Positions 57,011 through 60,000 of a stretch of 60,000 nt of DNA are shown here, in pieces. The stretch's first letter is position 1. Every line of letters begins with the position of its first letter. Source of the stretch: Bolinopsis microptera (taxonomy: Eukaryota > Ctenophora > Tentaculata > Lobata > Bolinopsidae); assembly GCF_026151205.1 (NCBI RefSeq), contig NC_087072.1, positions 8,803,669 through 8,863,668 on the forward strand, read 5' to 3'. The notes below the pieces were generated by a model. That model was not told where the DNA came from. It ran no database searches and saw only the letters and a list, made by a program, of their open reading frames with translations. The translations under genes were made by a program, and so were the position numbers.

Positions 57011-57381
57011 CCCAGGAAAAGTTACCGGCTGGTGGTGGTACTAGAGTTGGTTTAATTTAAACAGACGGCTTGACCTCGCGCGCGACAACAATGAACAAGC
57101 ATGATTTGCACGCGTGGCGATTCCAATGTTCAGGCAGCTACCACGTGACACAATTCAGCCAACCAGAGTACAGGAATCCGCAAAGTTAAAGTTACAAACT
57201 TTTGATCGGCCTGAAAGGGGACTTTTCTGGAGATTTTGAGATAACTCAACAATTACGTTGTCTTGAATTTTCCTCCTGGAGAGGTAACGTTACTTTTAAA
57301 AGAGGAACATGTTACAAAAAACCGGAAGTCTCCAACTCTTTTACTTTCAAAGTTAAGCCCCATCCGGTCAGGGTTCCTGGG
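57011..57381. repeat. Satellite monomer A, copy 4
   Basis: 371 bp, same ends and insertion point. Confidence 0.9.
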
Positions 57382-58784
57382 TATAGAACCTAGGCGCGTT
57401 TAAAAGAATTTGCACTTCATTTTAAAACGTTCACTTTGACAAACCATAACTCTCCACCAATCAAGTCAAATTTCAATTTTAAAATATCAAAAGAAAGTAG
57501 AGAATTTCGCCAACAAGAAAGGGGACTCCTGGATGGGTAGGTAAAAACGCGATCTTCGCCCTCAAAATCGACTTTTAAAACTTCATACATTTTCCGCCGA
57601 AATTATGAGTCTTATATCGCAAAACATTCCCTTACCTCCCTGCAACCCCCCCCCCCCCCCCCCCTTCCACTCCCCCCCCTTCCTTCTGCTTTCTTTTGCA
57701 GCTGAACTATGAACTCTCAGCTTTCTCGCCTATAATAGAACCTAGGCGCGTTTAAAAGAATTTGCACTTCATTTTAAAACGTTCACTTTGACAAACCATA
57801 ACTCTCCACCAATCAAGTCAAATTTCAATTTTAAAATATCAAAAGAAAGTAGAGAATTTCGCCAACAAGAAAGGGGACTCCTGGATGGGTAGGTAAAAAC
57901 GCGATCTTCGCCCTCAAAATCGACTTTTAAAACTTCATACATTTTCCGCCGAAATTATGAGTCTTATATCGCAAAACATTCCCTTACCTCCCTGCAACCC
58001 CCCCCCCCCCCCCCTTCCACTCCCCCCCCCTTCCTTCTGCTTTCTTTTGCAGCTGAACTATGAACTCTCAGCTTTCTCGCCTATAATAGAACCTAGGCGC
58101 GTTTAAAAGAATTTGCACTTCATTTTAAAACGTTCACTTTGACAAACCATAACTCTCCACCAATCAAGTCAAATTTCAATTTTAAAATATCAAAAGAAAG
58201 TAGAGAATTTCGCCAACAAGAAAGGGGACTCCTGGATGGGTAGGTAAAAACGCGATCTTCGCCCTCAAAATCGACTTTTAAAACTTCATACATTTTCCGC
58301 CGAAATTATGAGTCTTATATCGCAAAACATTCCCTTACCTCCCTGCAACCCCCCCCCCCCCCCCCTTCCACTCCCCCCCCCCCTTCCTTCTGCTTTCTTT
58401 TGCAGCTGAACTATGAACTCTCAGCTTTCTCGCCTATAATAGAACCTAGGCGCGTTTAAAAGAATTTGCACTTCATTTTAAAACGTTCACTTTGACAAAC
58501 CATAACTCTCCACCAATCAAGTCAAATTTCAATTTTAAAATATCAAAAGAAAGTAGAGAATTTCGCCAACAAGAAAGGGGACTCCTGGATGGGTAGGTAA
58601 AAACGCGATCTTCGCCCTCAAAATCGACTTTTAAAACTTCATACATTTTCCGCCGAAATTATGAGTCTTATATCGCAAAACATTCCCTTACCTCCCTGCA
58701 ACCCCCCCCCCCCTTCCACTCCCCCCCCCCCTTCCTTCTGCTTTCTTTTGCAGCTGAACTATGAACTCTCAGCTTTCTCGCCTA
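57382..58784. repeat. Satellite B monomers, four copies
   Basis: Four B units between A4 and A5. Confidence 0.9.
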
Positions 58785-59155
58785 CCCAGGAAAAGTTACC
58801 GGCTGGTGGTGGTACTAGAGTTGGTTTAATTTAAACAGACGGCTTGACCTCGCGCGCGACAACAATGAACAAGCATGATTTGCACGCGTGGCGATTCCAA
58901 TGTTCAGGCAGCTACCACGTGACACAATTCAGCCAACCAGAGTACAGGAATCCGCAAAGTTAAAGTTACAAACTTTTGATCGGCCTGAAAGGGGACTTTT
59001 CTGGAGATTTTGAGATAACTCAACAATTACGTTGTCTTGAATTTTCCTCCTGGAGAGGTAACGTTACTTTTAAAAGAGGAACATGTTACAAAAAACCGGA
59101 AGTCTCCAACTCTTTTACTTTCAAAGTTAAGCCCCATCCGGTCAGGGTTCCTGGG
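58785..59155. repeat. Satellite monomer A, copy 5
   Basis: 371 bp, same ends and insertion point. Confidence 0.9.
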
Positions 59156-60000
59156 TATAGAACCTAGGCGCGTTTAAAAGAATTTGCACTTCATTTTAAA
59201 ACGTTCACTTTGACAAACCATAACTCTCCACCAATCAAGTCAAATTTCAATTTTAAAATATCAAAAGAAAGTAGAGAATTTCGCCAACAAGAAAGGGGAC
59301 TCCTGGATGGGTAGGTAAAAACGCGATCTTCGCCCTCAAAATCGACTTTTAAAACTTCATACATTTTCCGCCGAAATTATGAGTCTTATATCGCAAAACA
59401 TTCCCTTACCTCCCTGCAACCCCCCCCCCCCCCCCCTTCCACTCCCCCCCCTTCCTTCTGCTTTCTTTTGCAGCTGAACTATGAACTCTCAGCTTTCTCG
59501 CCTATAATAGAACCTAGGCGCGTTTAAAAGAATTTGCACTTCATTTTAAAACGTTCACTTTGACAAACCATAACTCTCCACCAATCAAGTCAAATTTCAA
59601 TTTTAAAATATCAAAAGAAAGTAGAGAATTTCGCCAACAAGAAAGGGGACTCCTGGATGGGTAGGTAAAAACGCGATCTTCGCCCTCAAAATCGACTTTT
59701 AAAACTTCATACATTTTCCGCCGAAATTATGAGTCTTATATCGCAAAACATTCCCTTACCTCCCTGCAACCCCCCCCCCCCCCTTCCACTCCCCCCCCCT
59801 TCCTTCTGCTTTCTTTTGCAGCTGAACTATGAACTCTCAGCTTTCTCGCCTATAATAGAACCTAGGCGCGTTTAAAAGAATTTGCACTTCATTTTAAAAC
59901 GTTCACTTTGACAAACCATAACTCTCCACCAATCAAGTCAAATTTCAATTTTAAAATATCAAAAGAAAGTAGAGAATTTCGCCAACAAGAAAGGGGACTC
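59156..60000. repeat. Satellite B monomers, 2.4 copies to window edge
   Basis: Two full units and a third cut by the window end. Confidence 0.9.

Larger units (their letters stand above)
50630..60000. repeat. Higher-order satellite array, A and B monomers
   Basis: Order across the window: A1, 3 B, A2, 9 B, A3, 3 B, A4, 4 B, A5, then 2.4 B at the window edge. Outside homopolymers the copies look essentially identical, indicating recent amplification or ongoing homogenisation. The left border is at 50630, where A1 meets unique sequence. The array continues beyond 60000. No coding evidence. Confidence 0.95.

Noticed and set aside
50821-59167. Identical 63-codon ORF repeated five times in the satellite
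   Set aside because: It starts at TTG, lies wholly inside satellite monomer A and is identical because the monomers are identical. No domain or codon-level evidence of selection.

Overview
The window looks like nuclear DNA from an invertebrate animal. It is AT-rich, genes are split into many short exons with GT/AG borders, and the proteins are animal extracellular types: Sushi/CCP modules, ephrin-receptor-like (GCC2/GCC3) cysteine knots and an F-type (fucolectin) lectin domain. Much of the rest is transposable elements and satellite. A cnidarian, perhaps a hydrozoan, is my best guess, from protein style and repeat content only. Nothing bacterial, phage-like or CRISPR-like is present.

Region by region. 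1-10.3 kb: the 3' part of a large + strand gene for a single-pass membrane receptor. It has Sushi domains and a repeated module (unknown domain plus GCC2/GCC3), a transmembrane helix and a short tail ending DTRI. I rebuilt about 17 exons by splice-phase matching. 10.4-10.8 kb: a two-exon gene on the - strand for a small secreted Thr-rich peptide, facing the receptor gene tail to tail. 10.8-15.2 kb: no gene seen apart from a decayed retroelement fragment. 15.2-18.7 kb: a complete - strand gene for a secreted Sushi/F-type-lectin protein, with a predicted 16-nt microexon, a TATA box and a 19-bp minisatellite just upstream. 19.1-20.2 kb: a terminal-inverted-repeat element carrying a HIRAN-like ORF. 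21.4-24.05 kb: a piggyBac-type element (TTAA target, CCC termini) with roughly 590-bp foldback arms studded with GGGTC/GACCC palindromes. 24.4-25.3 kb: tandem repeats. 25.9-26.3 kb and 48.5-49.0 kb: isolated - strand exons of the same extracellular family. 27.9-31.2 kb: a diverged duplication interrupted by foldback elements. 33.2-35.6 kb: a 1.9-kb uninterrupted (AGGGTC)n microsatellite inside a transposon-like frame. 35.7-37.3 kb: a CCGG-rich TIR element. 39.6-47.8 kb: a DNA transposon with an almost full-length LINE inside it. 50.6-60 kb: a higher-order satellite of two monomers, A (371 bp) and B (about 352 bp), which runs off the window.

The most unusual item is the LINE. Its first ORF appears to join an AlkB-like 2-oxoglutarate/Fe(II) dioxygenase to an SGNH hydrolase. 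Its second ORF carries a PHD-like finger, an apurinic-type endonuclease and a reverse transcriptase, and is broken by two frameshifts. The host genes (receptor, lectin, orphan Sushi/galactose-binding-like exons, Thr-rich peptide) form a loose cluster of secreted or surface glycan- and protein-recognition genes embedded in repeats.

Limits: exon models come from reading splice sites and domain patterns by eye. Domain names rest on motifs, not on database searches.
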